A stretch of 64,000 nucleotides of DNA. Origin: Strigamia acuminata. Its lineage: Eukaryota; Arthropoda; Chilopoda; Geophilomorpha; Linotaeniidae. Both the position numbers and the translations under genes were made by a program. The notes beneath the pieces were generated by a model. That model was not told the DNA's origin, made no database searches, and was given only the letters and a program-made list of their open reading frames with translations. Location of the stretch: the NCBI GenBank assembly GCA_949358305.1, contig OX442314.1, positions 36,265,608 to 36,329,607 on the forward strand, written 5' to 3'. How positions within the stretch are numbered: the first letter of the stretch is position 1; each line of letters opens with the position of its first letter. This document shows positions 62,054 through 64,000 of this stretch, in pieces.

Positions 62054-64000
62054 ATTGGCCGTAAAATTGGGGCAACTGGGGTCGCTGAGCGGCGGCGGTG
62101 GCGGCAGCAACGACAGCCCCGACGACTCGCCCCGAAAATAAGTTTCCGCGTCGGCATCCGTTCGTTCGTTCGTTCGTTTAAACGTGCGCGCGGTCGCGTG
62201 CATCCTACTCGTGTCTGACGTGGCGATCGGTACGGAGTAAAAAAAAATCACCCGAAAAAGGAAAGACGATTAAAATTTTAATTCTCCGGTCGTGGCACCG
62301 ACTTTGCGGTCCGTGCTTTAACCGATAATTAGGTTATCTTCGTCGTAATTCGTTGGAATAAAAATTTTATAGAAAATGAGCCGTTTCGTATTTTATTTTC
62401 ATCTTCCGGGGGTCTCGCGCCGTCGTTGTGGACGGGAGTCTTCCCGAACACGTTCGATGGGTTTTGCCAACACTTTCAGATCGAACTCGGGACTCGGGCC
62501 CGCCGCTCGGTCGAGCGGCGCACAGTACCCGCCGAGCGGCGCGGTATCCGATATAAAAACACCCTTGCTTCGCCACGGTCTCAGACTGGCCTTCGGGCCG
62601 GTCAAAATAATAAATAAATAAATAAATAAATAAGTCCGAAAATGGAACGTATCCGTCCCGACGAATAGATGCGGTTGGGGTCGTTGAGCGACGGCGGCGG
62701 CAGCGGCAGCCTTGACGACTCGCCCCGAAAATAAGTTTCCGCGTCGGCATCCGTTCGTTCGTTCGTTCGTTTATACGTGCGCGCGGTCGCGTGCATCCTA
62801 CTCGTGTCTGACGTGGCGATCGGTACGGAGTAAAAAATATCACCCGAAAAAGAAAGACGATTAAATTTTTAATTCTCCGGTCGTGGCACCGACTCTGCGG
62901 TTCGTACTTTAACCGTTAATTAGATTATCTTCGTCGTAATTTACCGGGAAAAAAAATTTGTAGGGAATCCGTTGTTTTGTATTTTATTGTCATCTTCCGG
63001 GGGTCTCGCGCCGTCCCAGTCGATGGGAGTCTTTCTCAACACGTTCGATGGGTTTTGCCAACACTTTCAGATCGCCAGCGGAACTCGGGCCCGCCGCTCG
63101 GTCGAGCGGCTCAGTACCCGCCGGGCGGCGTGGTAGCCGGGTTCTCGCTTCCAGTGGCTGTAGGCGTCCTTCTTGAACGCCTTCCTCGCTCTCTCGGTCT
63201 CAGACTGGCCTTCGGGCCGGTCAAAATAATAAATAAATGAAGAAACAAATAAATCGGAAATAGAACGCGCCCGTCCCGACGAGAATAGGGGCAAATGGTG
63301 TCGTTGAGCGGCGACGGCGGCGGCAACCCCGACGACTCGTCCCAAAAATAAGCTCCCACATCGACACTCATCCGTTAGTCTAAACCTCTTGACGTGCATT
63401 CTACTCGCGTCCGACAGATTCGGTTCGTTGTGGGCATAGAAAACATCCGCACACCGATACGGCATGTTTCGACGTCGATGCGCGACCGCGAAGCCGAGTC
63501 CCCGGCGACGTACATACTCGCACAAGCGCGTTCGCGCGCGCGATATTGCGTGTGATGCGATGCCGATGAGCTCGACACGGTCTTTCGACGCGGGCGTCGA
63601 TAATAATGTCCGTCAACGTGGATAAATGCCCGCAGAGTGCTTTGTGTTTATGGCAACGCACCGGGACGCAATTAACCAACCACTTACGAAAATTCAAAAC
63701 ATAATTGTTTAACAAAAGGAAACTCGTATAATGTTGAAACGATAAAGAAAACGCAAAATTTAGATTCAAATTCAGATTCGAATTGGGTAAGATTAGGTCA
63801 GGTTAGACCCACAAACTCTGGGGGAGCGACACGAAAATGAAAAGGGCGCACCTATCGCTTATAGATGTCTGGCGATCGACAATGGGTGGACGATTAAAGT
63901 TTAAATTTCGGATCGTGGTATCGGTTTCGCGGTTCGTATTCCAATAGTTAATCACATTATCTTTGTACCAAACGACCGATACAAAAGTTTTGTAAAATAT
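61681..64000. repeat. Tandem array of about 600-bp units with UUCG hairpin and AAAT microsatellite
   Basis: TAATTAGGTTATCTTCGTCG-like anchors recur at about 61682, 62326, 62917 and (diverged) 63949. GACTGGCCTTCGGGCCGGTC followed by AAAATAAATAAATA recurs at about 61990, 62583 and 63201. Other shared blocks: TTCCGGGGGTCTCGCGCCGT, GTTTTGCCAACACTTTCAGA, and TTCGTTCGTTCGTT with GTGTCTGACGTGGCGATCGG. At least three units are present, the last longer, and the array leaves the window. Possibly a satellite built from a SINE or LINE 3' end. Open frames inside are translations of the microsatellites. Confidence 0.8.

Noticed and set aside
61903-63525. Several minus-strand frames of 80-158 codons with YLFIYLFIYLF
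   Set aside because: They translate the AAAT microsatellite and GC-rich satellite units, repeated in each unit.

Overview
The window is animal genomic DNA, most likely from an arthropod. Genes have GT-AG introns, intergenic DNA is AT-rich and crowded with transposons, and there is a chemosensory-type ionotropic receptor and a pair of SIFamide-receptor-like GPCRs, both characteristic of protostomes, especially arthropods. I see no operons or bacterial signals, and I cannot name the species.

Layout. 1-3914: two divergently transcribed MARVEL/CMTM-type four-pass membrane protein genes; the minus-strand copy runs off the left edge. 3915-10160: transposon debris (pogo/Tigger element, copia reverse transcriptase fragment) and a 1.1 kb minisatellite. 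10161-22160: two tandem three-exon rhodopsin-class neuropeptide receptor genes (SIFamide/NPFF-receptor family) with identical intron positions; the introns of the first hold more minisatellites of about 20 bp. 22161-35975: gene-poor DNA with three further minisatellites, a TTAA-flanked MITE carrying CRE palindromes, and one isolated cadherin-like exon on the minus strand. 35976-50935: an intronless Ariadne-2-type RBR ubiquitin ligase gene split near its 3' end by a complete, apparently very young 13.5 kb Ty3/gypsy LTR retrotransposon lying in antisense. 51174-53904: a complete 11-exon ionotropic (glutamate-type) receptor gene. 54867-56552: a solo LTR of a related element with a foldback MITE nested in it. 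56632-57784: a broken second copy of the Ariadne-2 gene with its 3' flank. 57785-61180: the 5' part of a Ty1/copia element interrupted by a hAT-type MITE. 61680 to the right edge: a tandem array of roughly 600-bp units, each with a UUCG-loop hairpin followed by an AAAT microsatellite.

The best candidate for something undescribed is the gypsy element. It has a 1036-residue Gag with a long SR/RE-rich region, two tandem A-AAA-AAC slippery heptamers exactly where the pol frame opens, a tRNA-Pro-like primer site, three successive small hairpins after pol, and a 929-residue third ORF in the env position that has nuclear-localisation-like clusters but no membrane segments. Its insertion removes about the last 44 codons of the host RBR gene from the reading frame while leaving the whole catalytic module intact.

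All family assignments come from reading motifs by eye; no database search was run. Exon boundaries are inferred from splice sites, frame continuity and comparison between paralogues within the window.
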